64,000 bases of DNA, taken from positions 18,849,557-18,913,556 of the forward strand of contig NC_092320.1 of NCBI RefSeq assembly GCF_036785885.1. Direction: 5' to 3'. The position numbers were made by a program, and so were the translations under genes. This DNA is from Coffea arabica. Lineage: Eukaryota; Streptophyta; Magnoliopsida; Gentianales; Rubiaceae. Under the pieces are notes generated by a model. That model was not told the DNA's origin. It ran no database searches and saw only the letters and a list, made by a program, of their open reading frames with translations. Below, piece by piece: positions 12,469-23,849 of the stretch. The number at the start of each line of letters is the position of its first letter. Position 1 is the stretch's first letter.

Positions 12469-12959
12469 TCGGAACCGCGCAACGCTCCTGGCCCGCATGA
12501 GCTAAAACTGTGGATGACAACCACCAATAGTGTAGTATGTGGTTAAACTGCTGAAACACTCCACAAAGTCTAAGGTGGTAAACAAATAGATACTCCTGGC
12601 CCGCATGAGGTTAAAATGTGAACGGCAGGAACTACGTGTGACTTGATTCCCTTGTTGGGATATGTAGGCAGCTTGGAGGGCAACTTCTAAGTTCAGTTAC
12701 ACCACTCCAAATCAAATCCTTGTCCCTTGCAAAAAAAAAAAAAAAAAAAGAGAGATGAAAAAAAAAGGAATTTCCTCTTTCCAGAAAATAAAAAAACATA
12801 ATAAAATGCTCCATTTGAGTTCTTTTCTCTTTTAAAAAAAAAACATCAAGAGATAAGAAATGAAAAGCATTTTATTATTGAAAAAAAAGAAACTCATTAC
12901 ATGGAAAAAAAAAATGAATGACAAAAGAATTCAGGAAGAAGAAGAACATGGTGGAAAGT
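12469..12959 (+). other. Post-pol spacer of the Tat element
   Basis: Non-coding. It contains two copies of CTCCTGGCCCGCATGAG (near 12485 and 12594) about 109 bases apart, then A-rich tracts (12729-12748 and 12833-12843). It separates the sense pol genes from the convergent antisense gene. Confidence 0.55.
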
Positions 12960-15900
12960 CTAAACATCAAATTTGTATTCCACTACAGCTACTTTATATG
13001 ATTCAAGTGCAGACTTCGTGTCCTCAAGTTCCTTCACAGAGTCATCAGTCAAGATGCTGGTCTGTTCAATGGAAGATAGCTCATCATGCGCTTGGGTTAT
13101 TTCGACCTGGATCTCTTTGAAGGTCTCATGCTTTTGATCGATAGTTGAGGTGATTTCCAGACTTTGCTTCTCCAAACCGATGAGTTTCTGTTGCAGAACC
13201 TTCTTCCTGGCTTCAATGGATTGCAACTCTTCTTCAAGACTTTGTAAATGACGAGTCAGTTCTTCTCCCTTTGCCTTAATTTTCTCGAGTTGGACGGTCG
13301 CTTTGGAAAGGAGTTCTGCATGTGTTTCTTTGTTCATCCTTTCCCACGATGAAAATGCTAGAACATCATAAGCCTCCGCCTTGGCAAACAATTCCATCAA
13401 GTGGTCTTTTAAAGGGAGACCTTTGGCGGGATCTGTTCTTGTGATTTCTGTAATGATTTCCTCTGCACACTCTTTTAAAGAAGAGATCTGCTCAGTTGGA
13501 GTGTCCAGAATCTGTCCGTGAAAATCCATCCACAAACTCTGCAAATACTTTCTTCGATGTGCCTGGATCAGCTTTTGGCCATGAAATTCTGAAACAAGTA
13601 CTGCCTTAGGTCTTTTTCGGATTTCGTGCGAACTAATCAGCTCCTTCTTATGCAGTGACGAAGTATCTCCATTGGGGGCAAATTGTCTGGGAGTACTGAT
13701 AGCTATTTCGTCACTTTTGTTGTTGGAAATTATATCAACTTCGAGTTCGGGTGGTGAATTGTTACCAACACCTTCTTGACGGAATTCAAGAAACGGGGGC
13801 TGAAAAGAAAAAGGTTACAACCAAAAGAAAATTATTACAAAAAAAAAAAAAGGAAAAAAGATGGAGAGATGATTACCTTAAGTGGCGACACTTCAACCGA
13901 CGGTGGTGTAAAGGAAATCTCCTCCAAATCAGAAGATGTCCTCTTCTTTGATCGGTTCCAATGACGATCTTGACTACTACTACCGCTCGCCAACGAATGG
14001 GCTCCTCCCTGGGTAGATCCGATGCCCTGAACTTGAGTTCCTTCCTTTTCTATAGCCTCGATAGAGTCATGATCGTCCACCATTTCAATTTCGACATCTT
14101 CTTCAGTGCGAGTTGCCGATAAGGATTTTGAAGCTTTGGGCGGCGTCTTCTTCGCTGGAACCACTGGTTGCGCCTCTTTGATGGCCTGTCGAGAGTCCTT
14201 GGAAGACTTATTTTTTGTGGCAATATTTTTCGAATGACTGCTAGTAATTTGGTTCTTTCGCAAGGTGGATGAGGCAAGACTCGTTACAATCTCTATAACT
14301 CCGTTAGGATGCACGGGCTCGTTGGCGGAGGTAACCTTACCCTTCTTCGATGATTGCTGAGTGATCTTAACGGTGAATTTAAAGGGAGTTGAAGAGACAC
14401 TATTTGATCGAGTCGACCACCAGACATCGTAGTCTTTTGTGATCAACGGATGTTTCCTGTGCGTGGGTATAGTCATCCGAGATCGCGTTTGCATGCGAAC
14501 TGAGGAATCCCATAGTTGAATAGCCTCGCCCAAAGTGTAAGTGTGAGTGATTTCTTTCAAGTTGTTGGGGATGTCTTGACAAAAGCCGAATTGTCTGCTA
14601 AACCTGCAAGGGTTATATTTTTCAATAATGAAAGTATTGTCCTTACGTAAAGTTAAATGGCAAGAGCGTTGACTAATGAAGTAGCTCGTAAGTCTTGATG
14701 ATAAAGATCCATCATCGATCAATACCTTTTCTTCATTCTCAGTCCAGCACAATTTAGGAAGCCTCAAAGGATTCACTTCTTTGAAGATTTCCTCAGCTTC
14801 TGATCGACCATAGAATATTGCCATTTTCTCACCGCTAAATCTCGTCATGCGCGCATGGTGGCTACTCACTTGATTATTCTCGTGATATACGTCGAAATAT
14901 AGGCCAATCCAAGCATAGACGTAATGGATTGGAAAAGTTACCCCACATTCTCCAAGGTTAGGGGCGTGGACGATCTCCCTCAACCCGTGATATATGCTCG
15001 CAAGGACGGGAATTGCAAGATAAAATCTTTTCCCTGTAGCCATTAAGCATGCAACCTTGAAAACGCTTGGGCGGATACGGTCGACCTTTTTGCTTGGCAA
15101 AAGGAACTTGCAGATCCAACACGCTATGAATGCCGCAATATAGGTCTCCTTTCTTAGAGACTCTGGGATACCCAGGATGTCAAAAGGGACATTGAAGTCA
15201 TTCGTATCGGCAAGGTCGTAAGGCTCCACGCTTCCAGAAGGGTTGTAAGTCATTTTTGGTTTAGATGTGGTCTTCCTTCTATTCGCTCTATTCGGAGGAG
15301 CCCTATACCTAGCCTCTCCTTTGAACCAGAAGCGAATCCAGTCCTTCATCCATACCCCTTGGTCATTCGTCCAAAGGTGGTAGTAGGCGGAAAAGAGGTG
15401 CCTGCAACTCTCGGGGAGAAGTGGCTTCCCTTCTTTGTCACGAGTGAGGAGCTCCCGTGCCGAAGGAACAACTTCATCAAAAAACGTGCCGTCGATCGAA
15501 AGGCCATCAAGTCGATAGAGGTCCCAAAGTGTAATGGACAACTCCCCAACGGGCGTATGGAGTGTGTTCGTCGAGGGACACCAATATTTGAAGAAGGCTC
15601 GCAAGATATTTTCACAGCGGTCGTAGGAGTATCTCGACGTGTAGACGGCTTCAAATATACCAGCGCGTGTGAGTATGTCTTTATGCCTTCCAAGCATGTC
15701 CTCAACCCACTCCCAATAATGGGAGGTGAAGCACGCCTCACCGAAGAATGACGAAGGGGTTTTCCATGTAGCTTTGTCAACATTGAATCCCACGAACGGA
15801 AGAGTGAATTTGGCTATTTCTGGATCTCCATTGTGAAGAGACGAGTTTAGCACGACCACTTCTTCTTCCCTTGACGTAGTGGAGAAAGTCGACGGTGCCA

Positions 15901-16090
15901 CCACTTCCTTAGTCCACTTGCTAGCCCAGTTTTCGAGATGAAAGCATCCTTCGAGGGGTATGAAAGATTCAGCGAGCGGCCCGATTGCTGGTTTGTAAAC
16001 ATGTAGTGACAAGCTCTTTGATTGAGTTCCTCCCCGTTCATCCGTCAGTGAAATATGCGGCACTGGCACGGCGTAGTCCTTAATTTGCAT
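12960..16090 (-). CDS. Antisense plant-mobile-domain plus coiled-coil protein carried inside the Tat element
   Basis: Two exons fit: 16090-13877 (738 codons) and 13799-12960 (279 codons with stop). They are joined by a 77-nt phase-0 intron with donor AAG|GTAATC and acceptor TTTTCAG|CC. The N-terminal half matches the aminotransferase-like plant mobile domain (LENWASKW, TPVGELSITLWDLYRLDGLSIDG, YIAAFIACWICKFLLPS, YHGLREIV). A Ser/Lys-rich linker follows, then a C-terminal coiled coil of about 150 residues (LEKIKAKGEELTRHLQSLEE, KKVLQQKLIGLEKQSLE). ATG 16090 is the first Met in frame; the open frame extends 18 codons further without one. No stop or frameshift interrupts it, unlike the sense genes. 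Mobile-domain proteins occur both as host nuclear proteins and within plant transposable elements. Its role here is not known; the domain call is confident, expression is inference. Confidence 0.82.
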
Positions 16091-16299
16091 GATTGCTGGA
16101 ATCTTGTAAAAGAAAATATTAGAGGATGCAGGAGCGTCGTGCAAGAAGTTTGGTAATTAAATTACCTAATTGGTTGCCTCTTCTCAAATCCCCGGAATTA
16201 TTTCGAACCCCTCTTCAAGCGCAGCTTGAGTTGTCTACAAAGAGGCAAGTTGACAAAGTTTAGATCAAAATCATGTATAGTAATATTTGGAAAAAAAAA

Positions 16300-16580
16300 A
16301 AAGGGGGCTCTCAAATACCATATTTGATATTACCCTCATACATGGGAAAAAAAAATATCATATTTGGTATTATCCTAATAGATAAAAAAAAAAACTAACT
16401 TTTGCTCAAATAAGCATGTTTAGTGTTAAGGAAAAAAAAAGGGGGTTCAAATATCATATTTGGTATTATCCTAATAGATTAAAAAAAAAAAAAACTTTTG
16501 CTCAAATAAGCATATTTAGTGTTAAGGAAAAAGAGGGGGGTTCAAATATTATATTTGGTATTACCCTAGTAAATGAGCAA
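16300..16580 (+). repeat. Tandem repeat, unit about 96 bp, with A-rich core
   Basis: CTCAAATAAGCAT(G/A)TTTAGTG recurs at about 16404 and 16500. TTCAAATATCATATTTGGTATTA-like phrases recur near 16308, 16350, 16445 and 16542, each near a run of A followed by G. It lies just upstream of the antisense gene (in that gene's direction) and could be part of its leader or promoter region. Low-complexity A/C sequence follows to about 16655. Confidence 0.75.
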
Positions 16581-18861
16581 AAAAAAAAACAAAAAACAAA
16601 AACAAAACAAAACAAAAAAAAAGAAACAAAAACGAAAGAAAACAAAAACAAAAATTGAATTTTCAGCTCTGAGGCATAGCTCATATGTATGTTTTGACCT
16701 GAGCTTCATTCTCAAATAATATTTTGAGAAATTGTTTAGTAAAGTCATGGGGCTCTAAGCGTCTCAAACTTCTTGTAATAATTAAATGTTGCAAGAAAGA
16801 AAAAAAAAGGGAAGCCGCAGGTACCTGATGACGGCTGACTCTGGCGTGCGGCAATTTGTTGATGCGGCTTAAGAGAAATAAAACTCGTTGAGAAGAAAGT
16901 GTTCAAACGCTACCAATGGATGACAGTTGATGCTTGCGGCTCGGTGAAGATCTCAAGGGTCAGACGCTGTCAAGACAAACTAAAGCAAGTATGGGAACCG
17001 TCGATACAAGAAGGTATGAATGTGTGTGAACGAGAATTAGAGTGACTACCTTCAAAGCTATAGTGGAAGAAGCGACCAGATCCTTCAAACGGCTTGCAAC
17101 ATTGACAACGAAAAGGTTGTCTCCGAATCTGTTGTTGCACAGACTACAAGGGTAAGCCGCGGTTCCATGCAAAGTAGTAGAACAAGAAACACAAGCAGGG
17201 TGGTACCATAGCTTGGAGGAGTAGTGCGTACCTTAAAAATAATCCTAGCGTAGCTCGGCACGTTCTGACCAACTCCAAATTGATTCTATTAGTTTAAGGG
17301 GCGGCAAGGCCAAGCAAACTAGTAAATTGTGAATGACGGCAGTAGCAAAAATAGGGGACGTAGCAGCGGCACCTCATGACAACAATATTCGGGAATCAAA
17401 AGGGAAGAGAAATTTTTTTTTTTGAGCAAGTTCACGGCTTTGGACTTGGGGGATTTATAGGACGAATCTCTACTACAAATCTGGGAGAAAGTTGAGTTCA
17501 AATACAACTAGCTTCCTGGTCCGCTTCAATCGTTTGAGGGATATCTTCAGGGGTCCTAGCAATTAAGTCGGCTGTATATTGGGAAGTGGATTCTACACTG
17601 GCTTCAGGGGGCTTGCTTCTAAAAAGGACCAGTTTATTATCCCATGCGATATAGCTTCCATTTATGTTGGCCTTGGAAGGAATTCTTGTCGCAACCAACC
17701 CCTATACGCTGAGTAAGTTGTGTCGGCATGGAAACTTGCGAAGCGGTGGAGTTTATGATTGATCAAGGAGCAAGATATTTACCTCGTAATTAAAGTTGAA
17801 AGTTCTCTAGGCCAATTGAAAGGTTATTTGCATGCAAGGTGCTCACAAGACAGATGCTTGCGAGATGGAGTCCCACGTCAATCGCCTGTATGATTCTTAT
17901 TCGGATATTGAAGGCTCTTGTGGGCAGCTCCTTACTTAAGTGGTCTATTTTAGAAGAGATATTTCCGCAAAACTTCAGAACTCAAGGAGAGTTAACCTCT
18001 TCGATCCAAAGGATCGTTAAGGTGAGTTTGAAGTCAATTACAAGTCTAATGTGAACCTGGCTTCGGGACTTTCCAGAATGGTCAGTCGAGATTGAAGAAG
18101 GGTCTAATCTAAATCCGAATGGGTCTCTACTCCTGCTGAAATTCAATAAGCAAGCTTGGGATTGGTTCGTCCAGATGTAGTTCCCTTCTTAAAGTGGATC
18201 TCTTATCTATTGAGTCACCACCGAGATATTTCCCAAGTTCGCAGAGATCGAAGTTGGTAGAATTCACAAAGGGCAAGAATTCTTATGCATAAGGTAGACA
18301 AAAGGAAAGCTATTTGGGATCTGGCCTCGGGAGTTACGGGACTTGCAGGACTTTCCTAATCATTTTGGAATTCGAATACTACATGGAACTTGCGCTCAAG
18401 ACTTTCTAATTCGACTATGCATATCTCGTAGGTTCCTAATCATCATCAGATGCTACCTGGTATTCTCAGTGGTAATTGATCTCTAATATGGGTTGTGCGC
18501 AAATCTTCTTGATTAAGGTGGTGGGCGTGATTTGCAGGTGAGTAAAAACAAGGGGCAATTCTTTATTGTATGGGGTCGCAATTTATAATTTCCTATTTCG
18601 ACTCCTGGTCAAGGGTTTGATCCTTCCACGACTTGATTTCTACAAGTCGTAAAGGACTAGCGATTAAAGTTTTGGATTGGTTCGGAATTCAAATTCACCG
18701 CCTACTTTGGCCATGGTCCAGCAAAGGTGGTGTTTATAGTAGATTAAATTAAGGGATTCCTCTTGTTCAGTTTGAGATGCAAAACGTTCATATTGTTTGC
18801 ATTCCACAAAGCAAAGTTTGTAAGAAAAGTGTGAATAAGATTATTTATTGTGGGGGATTCA
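16581..18861. other. Long non-coding region of the Tat element, possible promoter of the antisense gene
   Basis: No protein domain was recognised. On the minus strand CCTATAAATCCCCC (complement of 17450-17463) is a good TATA box about 1.36 kb upstream of ATG 16090, so the antisense gene may start near 17425 with a long, perhaps spliced, leader. That is inference. A 66-codon minus frame at 17498-17698 has no known domain. Confidence 0.4.
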
Positions 18862-19045
18862 TAGCACAAGTCCCACGGCATTGCAGAGCTTTGGATATAA
18901 GTCCATGAGTTGATATTCCAATTGTAAAGCTTTGAGCACAAGTCCCACGGCATTGCAGAGCTTTGAATATAAGTCCATGAGTTGATATTTCAATTGTAAA
19001 GCTTTGAGCAAAGCCACGGCATTGAATAGATTTTGCTTGGATTGA
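18862..19045 (+). repeat. Tandem repeat, 72-bp unit, about 2.5 copies
   Basis: Units begin GCACAAGTCCCACGGCATTG and run through ATAAGTCCATGAGTTGATAT to AATTGTAAAGCTTTGA. The first two are nearly identical and the third is partial with a deletion (AGCAAAGCCACGGCATTG). Location shortly before the 3' LTR is common for variable minisatellites in Tat elements. Confidence 0.8.
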
Positions 19046-19353
19046 TATTCAAGCGGTGGACATAAGGCTTCCAAATGAAGTGATCCGGCCTCGGGAAATT
19101 GGAGGCACTAGTGGTCTTGGAAATTGAGATCAATAAGGCATGAATTGGTGGTCTTCCACGTAGCTATCCTATATGATACAAGTCATTGATATGAAGTTTG
19201 CAAAGCTTGGAGTTTAGCCCATTTATGAGTTTTGTTTGAAAAGCTAAAATATCAACGGTGTTCAAGTTGAAACAAAAAAAAATGTGTCAAAACTTGTCCG
19301 ATCAAAATTTGCTTCGGTCTTCAACATTCACGAACAAGTTTCGAGGGGGCATT

Positions 19354-20225
19354 TGTAGACAATGGAATTACCATTGGTCTATAAAATATTTTTGTCCAAT
19401 CGGATATTGCCATAGGGCATGTATACTTGGAAAATTGGTTATTAAATGACCAATTATATTTTGCCACGTGTCAAGGCGAGGTGTTCCAAACCAATTCAAA
19501 TCGCAGGGGTATCTTCACCAACTAAATCATATCATATCACATACCTATTGGATAAATATCTAAGTATTTATTTCTTATTAAAGGGATAATATTTAGAGTT
19601 ATTTAATCCAAGTATACCTCTTATATACTGCAGTAGCTTGGCCAGTCAAGCGGTGCCACGTCACGTGTCCCCACAAGTTTGGCCAATCGATAAATTACTT
19701 ATCTCTTTATTAATAAATATAAAATGAAGAGATAATAGTTGGCTAGCACAGTCCTAATATGACTGCACGTCTTGCAAGACAAGTGGAGCGGTACACAGGT
19801 TCTCAACCTCTACCTCTTGCTACAACTATAAATAAAGGTCTCTTAACCAAATCAAGGACACACACACGGACACACAGAGATATCAAGAAGCATCTCATAC
19901 ACTCAAGTATTGAAGTTTCAAGCTACGAAGGTCTGGGTCTCAAAGCTCCTCAAGTCTTCCGCATATCAAGGCTTGAGCCTTCAAGTATTTTCAAATCCTT
20001 CAAATCTTCCATATCAAGATTTGAAGGAGTCGGTGGTTGATCCAAGAACAAGCTGCGAAGCCCTTGGATTGGTGTTCGAGGAGAAGAATCGAAGGAAGCT
20101 CTCCATAAGTCCGAGAAACTTCCAGAGATTGTACCTACATATTTTTTCTAAGTTTATATAGTACATATTTGTCGTGTATTTCTTTTTCTTGTCGTTTTGC
20201 AGACTTGAAATTTTTATTGCGTACA
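19354..20225 (+). repeat. 3' LTR of the Tat element with preceding polypurine tract
   Basis: It matches the 5' LTR at all but 6 of 872 positions. It is preceded by CGAGGGGGCATT (19342-19353), a polypurine tract where plus-strand DNA synthesis would be primed. It is followed by the GATAG duplication and then the interrupted LINE gene. Confidence 0.95.
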
Positions 20226-20952
20226 GATAGCAGTGGCTGCAATAACTAGGAAGGTTCTCAGGGATAAGAGCCTGCCAAAAGCCATCCCCATCTCCCATAT
20301 CAACCCACACCCTCGACGGAATCGATTTGAGCAGATCCACCTCAACACATACCCGTGCCACATTCGGTCGCGAAAACGAAGACGTAGCCGCATCCACGAA
20401 AAGCGGCGTACCCAAGCAGGAGACAAGATGAAATAGACATGGCTTAGCAAATAAGTGAATTGGGAGTTTGGGCAATCTAAACCAGACGGGAACAAGGGAA
20501 GACTCTCTGTCCACATGGAACTTAGATGTCCACTTAAAAACCCTCATGGGGCATCCATTCACGTACCACAAATTTCGACCACAAACGCGAAGGAAGTCTG
20601 CTTCACACTGAAATTTCAGCAAAACATGCCTAGCATCTAACAATCCCACAGTCGCCGTATCCTTCAAATCAAGAGTCGACAAGAACTTCCTCAGGTCAGG
20701 CAGCAGCGGCTGCCCCTTAGAGAACTTCCCAACCAAAGTGTAGCGGAATGGAGCAGCAATCGCTGCTATTTCAGCCGCACTGAAGACCACTGCAGGCTCT
20801 CCACGGTGTGTTGTCATCCTCGCTTGGACTTGCACTACCTCCGACGTCGGTTGCGGTTCAAACAACGCAGAAAAGGCCTTCTTCCTAAAGGTGGGGGAGG
20901 AAGAGGCCGACGGCCTCCCACCTGGAGGAGGGGGGGCAGTCTCGGCTGCCAT
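20226..20952 (-). pseudogene. LINE ORF1, N-terminal part (DUF4283 domain and first half of zinc knuckle)
   Basis: Translation starts at ATG 20952. The first 40 residues are Pro/Ser-rich. A DUF4283-type domain follows at about residues 60-190 (RYTLVGKFSKGQPLLPDLRKF, LLDARHVLLKFQCEADFLRV, VNGCPMRVFKWTSKF, VPVWFRLPKLPIHLF). The linker before the zinc knuckle is the one usual in plant L1 gag-like proteins (RVCVEVDLLKSIPSRVWV). The first two Cys of the CX2CX4HX4C knuckle are the last LINE residues before the Tat LTR. The reading frame is unbroken up to the insertion and is in register with the LINE sequence resuming at 4676, so the Tat insertion itself separated the two parts. The extension of this frame below 20226 is LTR sequence. 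Confidence 0.88.
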
Positions 20953-20970
20953 GGACTTCGTTGTATTTCT

Positions 20971-22257
20971 TCATATTTTATTACACCATTTTTTAACTCA
21001 ATCAAATCATATTTCAACTTTTGTCACACTATTTTCCAACTCAATTACATTAAAAGGCAAACTTGTGAGAAATAAAACTTGTGAGACCCCATCAACCCCT
21101 GCTCCTATTAATATTACACATGTAGATTATATTTTAAAAGAAAAATTACCAAATTAGAATTAGTCAAAATAGTCCATCAAATATAACAAAAGAAAAGTAT
21201 CCTTTTAGTTCGCGAGCTCATTTTTTGATCGGTTTTCTAGCCAAAAAGTGTGTGCCTTTCGTAGGCACCCACAATTTAAATAGCAAAATGGGAAAACAAT
21301 TTATTTTCTTCCAAAAAAGGCACATGACAATCATATGATCACCTCCTGAATAGGGAATCCTAATTATTATCCATCAAATTCATAATCGAAGAAAGAGTAA
21401 ACTACAGGTGACCTTTACAGTTTCTTGTTTGATTATGGATCTGGTGGATATGAATTAAGGTCCTTTGCTAGAAGTGTGGTTATGTGATTGTGATGCATTT
21501 TTTATTTAAGAGAAACAAATTGCGTTTCAATTTTGCCGTTGAAATTGTGGAAACCAGAGAGATGGTGCACTTTTAGGCTTAAAAATTGATTGAAAGTGAG
21601 TTTTGGGACTAAAGGAGCACATTTTTTATAATTATTTTGATGCTTATATCAAAACCATACAAATTTACGCTGAATGTATTAAAAATTATACAAACTGATT
21701 TGAACTAGATAGAATTTAACTTTCTGTATAAGACAATTTATTGTGCACAAACCATGTTTTTCGTTTTACTTTTATAATTAAGGTTTTCTACTAAAAATAA
21801 AATAATGTGTTAGGTACAGCGTTGGCTCGCATGTGGTGGGTACAGTTTCCGAATAAAACAATTTATTATGTGCAATAATGGTTTCTGGATATAGATTCTT
21901 ACATTTCTTCTGAGTTTTGATTTGCCTCTTACATGGTGGATACACCCACTTGACCTCATAGTTCATACCTGCAGAAAATAATCAAAGACATAATTGTGGA
22001 TAAAGATTTGAGTGTTTTTCTAATTAATAAAGAATAAAGTGTTTCTTAAGTAATAGCTGAACTCTTGATCACATGATTTTGGTTGTTGATGACTTTGATT
22101 TGGATTCTGACCTTATTCAAATTCTTTTGATTCTTTGAGATCCCATTAATATTACACATGCAGATAATATTATAATAAAGGAAAAATTGTCAAATTGGTC
22201 CCTTCCATTTTCGATAATTTTTTTAGCCCCTCACAATTAGAATTAGCTAAAATAGTC

Positions 22258-22292
<35 letters not shown>

Positions 22293-23640
22293 GCATCCTT
22301 TGGTCACAGAGCTGATTTTTTAGGCAAGCCTCTTAGGTGCCCAAAATTTTGATGGCAAAATGGGAACACAATTTATTTTCTTCCAAAAAAAAAGGCATAA
22401 GACAATCATATGACCACCTCTTGAATAGAGAATCCTTATTTTTATCCATCAACCTCATAATCAAACATGAAAGAGTAACCTGCAAGTGACCTTCATGCTT
22501 TCTTGGTCGACTATGGGTTTGGTGGATAAGAATTAGGATTCCTAGAGAAGTGATCATGCGATTGTCATCAATTTTTGTTTTTCTTTTTTTTTTTCAAGTG
22601 AAATGAATGTTCCCATTTTGCCATTGAAATTGTGGGGACCTAAGACACAGTGTGCTTTTTTGACATGAAAACTAATAAAAAATGAGTTCTGAGACTAAAT
22701 GGGCACATTTTTATTCAATATCTAAGACACTATTTTGATTGATTTTAACCGTGAGTGACTGAAATAGTGTTTATTAAAAATATGAGGGACTATTTTGACA
22801 AACTTCGGTATAATAAAGATTGACCACTTTTTAAAGGAGTTTGGACATTATCCATTTGGAAGTATTACTATTTTGATCCTTTATTGTTATAATTTTATTC
22901 AATTTACACTATTTAGCTCGCTCCCATAAGGAATATTCTTTCTGCGATCTGCAAGGAAAATCAAGGGAGCTAATGGACGACTTGCATGTGTGAACCACCA
23001 TGCACGTCACACAACAAATTTTGCTCTTTTATTATTGGGCAAAAAAAAATGGCGACCACTAAACTATTTCTGACATCTACTTCTAGCTACCAAACTATTT
23101 CTTGTCTCAATTTAATCACTCAACTAATTAATCAATACACCGTTGGTTATTTCATCGGATTTTGCTCTTAGTTTTACAAATAAACCAAACACATGCAAAT
23201 CAAGTGCCAAAATTTAAGGGTAATCATATCCACTAAGTTTATCAATCCAAATCTAAAAAGTCCAACAGCCACTAATCTATTCCCTTCGTACTCTTTTGGC
23301 CATTCAAATATTTTTTGTTTCAATATAATCACTAAAGTCTTAAATCAATATACTAGCAGTCATTCCGTCAAATATATCTGTTAATGCTAAGGAATGAGTT
23401 CTATGTGCATTTCACATACCCAAAACAGGACAATTATGTAAGGTCAATTTTTTAGAATTTTTCCCCGTTAATATTACAAATGCAGGTAATATTATAATAA
23501 AGGAAAAATTGTCAAATTGGTCCTTTTCATTTTTGATAAATTTTTTAGCCCCTCGCAATTAGAATTAGCTAAAATAGTCCCTTAAATATTAAAAAAAAAT
23601 GCATCCTTTTGGTCACAGAGCTCCTTTTGGTAAATTCCTT
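20971..23640. repeat. Intergenic region built from repeated blocks
   Basis: No gene was seen. A block beginning (C)CC(A/G)TTAATATTACA(C/A)ATG and running to AGAATTAG(C)TAAAATAGTCC occurs three times, at about 21100, 22140 and 23463. A larger block of roughly 430 bp (about 21230-21640) recurs at about 22310-22740. Its phrases include CAATTTATTTTCTTCCAAAA, GACAATCATATGA and GCCGTTGAAATTGTGG. The copies are diverged, so these are old duplications or remnants of an unidentified element. Confidence 0.65.
22259..22290. repeat. (TA)n microsatellite
   Basis: About 15 uninterrupted TA repeats inside the second copy of the repeated block; the first and third copies lack it. Confidence 0.9.
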
Positions 23641-23849
23641 CTTGTACCTTGAGATTAAATTTTATTTAATATGAATGACACATATTATCTTGACGTCCAA
23701 ATAAAGGAGATCATTGTAACTTTTCAAAAACTTGAACGGAGCAACATGAAATTGTTATAAACCTCAAAGGAGTTTTACATAAATACCCCACACGTTTACA
23801 AGCAGATTTTATCATGCTAGTACCTTTATAGTCGAAGAAAGCCAGTACA

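Larger units (their letters stand above)
4677..20225 (+). mobile_element. Tat-lineage Ty3/gypsy LTR retrotransposon, 15.5 kb, young, non-autonomous by mutation
   Basis: Two 872-bp LTRs (4677-5548 and 19354-20225) begin TGTAGACAATGG and end GTACA. They are flanked by the 5-bp duplication GATAG (4672-4676 and 20226-20230). By eye the LTRs differ at 6 positions, all transitions, and have no indels, so the insertion is recent. The internal order is gag, protease, reverse transcriptase, RNase H, a second RNase H, integrase. A 6.9-kb downstream region follows, which carries an antisense gene. Two RNase H domains, the DGGSAVN protease motif and a long post-pol region place it in the plant Tat lineage. 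The coding region has two frameshifts and one stop codon. Confidence 0.95.
3145..20959 (-). mobile_element. ORF1-only LINE (non-LTR element), split by a Tat retrotransposon
   Basis: Read on the minus strand, this element starts at 20959, seven bases before the ATG of a LINE ORF1-type gene. It ends in a run of 12 A (plus-strand T at 3145-3156). The 11-bp target-site duplication GTTGTATTTCT flanks it at 3132-3142 and 20960-20970. Without the 15.5-kb Tat insertion and its duplicated GATAG, the LINE is about 2.26 kb. It encodes only the gag-like protein (DUF4283 plus CCHC knuckle) and a roughly 175-bp 3' UTR. No endonuclease or reverse transcriptase region is present, so it must have been mobilised in trans by another LINE. 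A retrocopied host mRNA of a DUF4283 gene would look similar. Confidence 0.85.

Noticed and set aside
15359-15751. 130-codon plus-strand frame
   Set aside because: It is the reverse of the mobile-domain gene; the minus-strand frame carries recognisable family phrases and this one does not.
16416-16748. Lys- and Phe-rich frames
   Set aside because: They translate an A/C-rich low-complexity tract next to the 96-bp tandem repeat.
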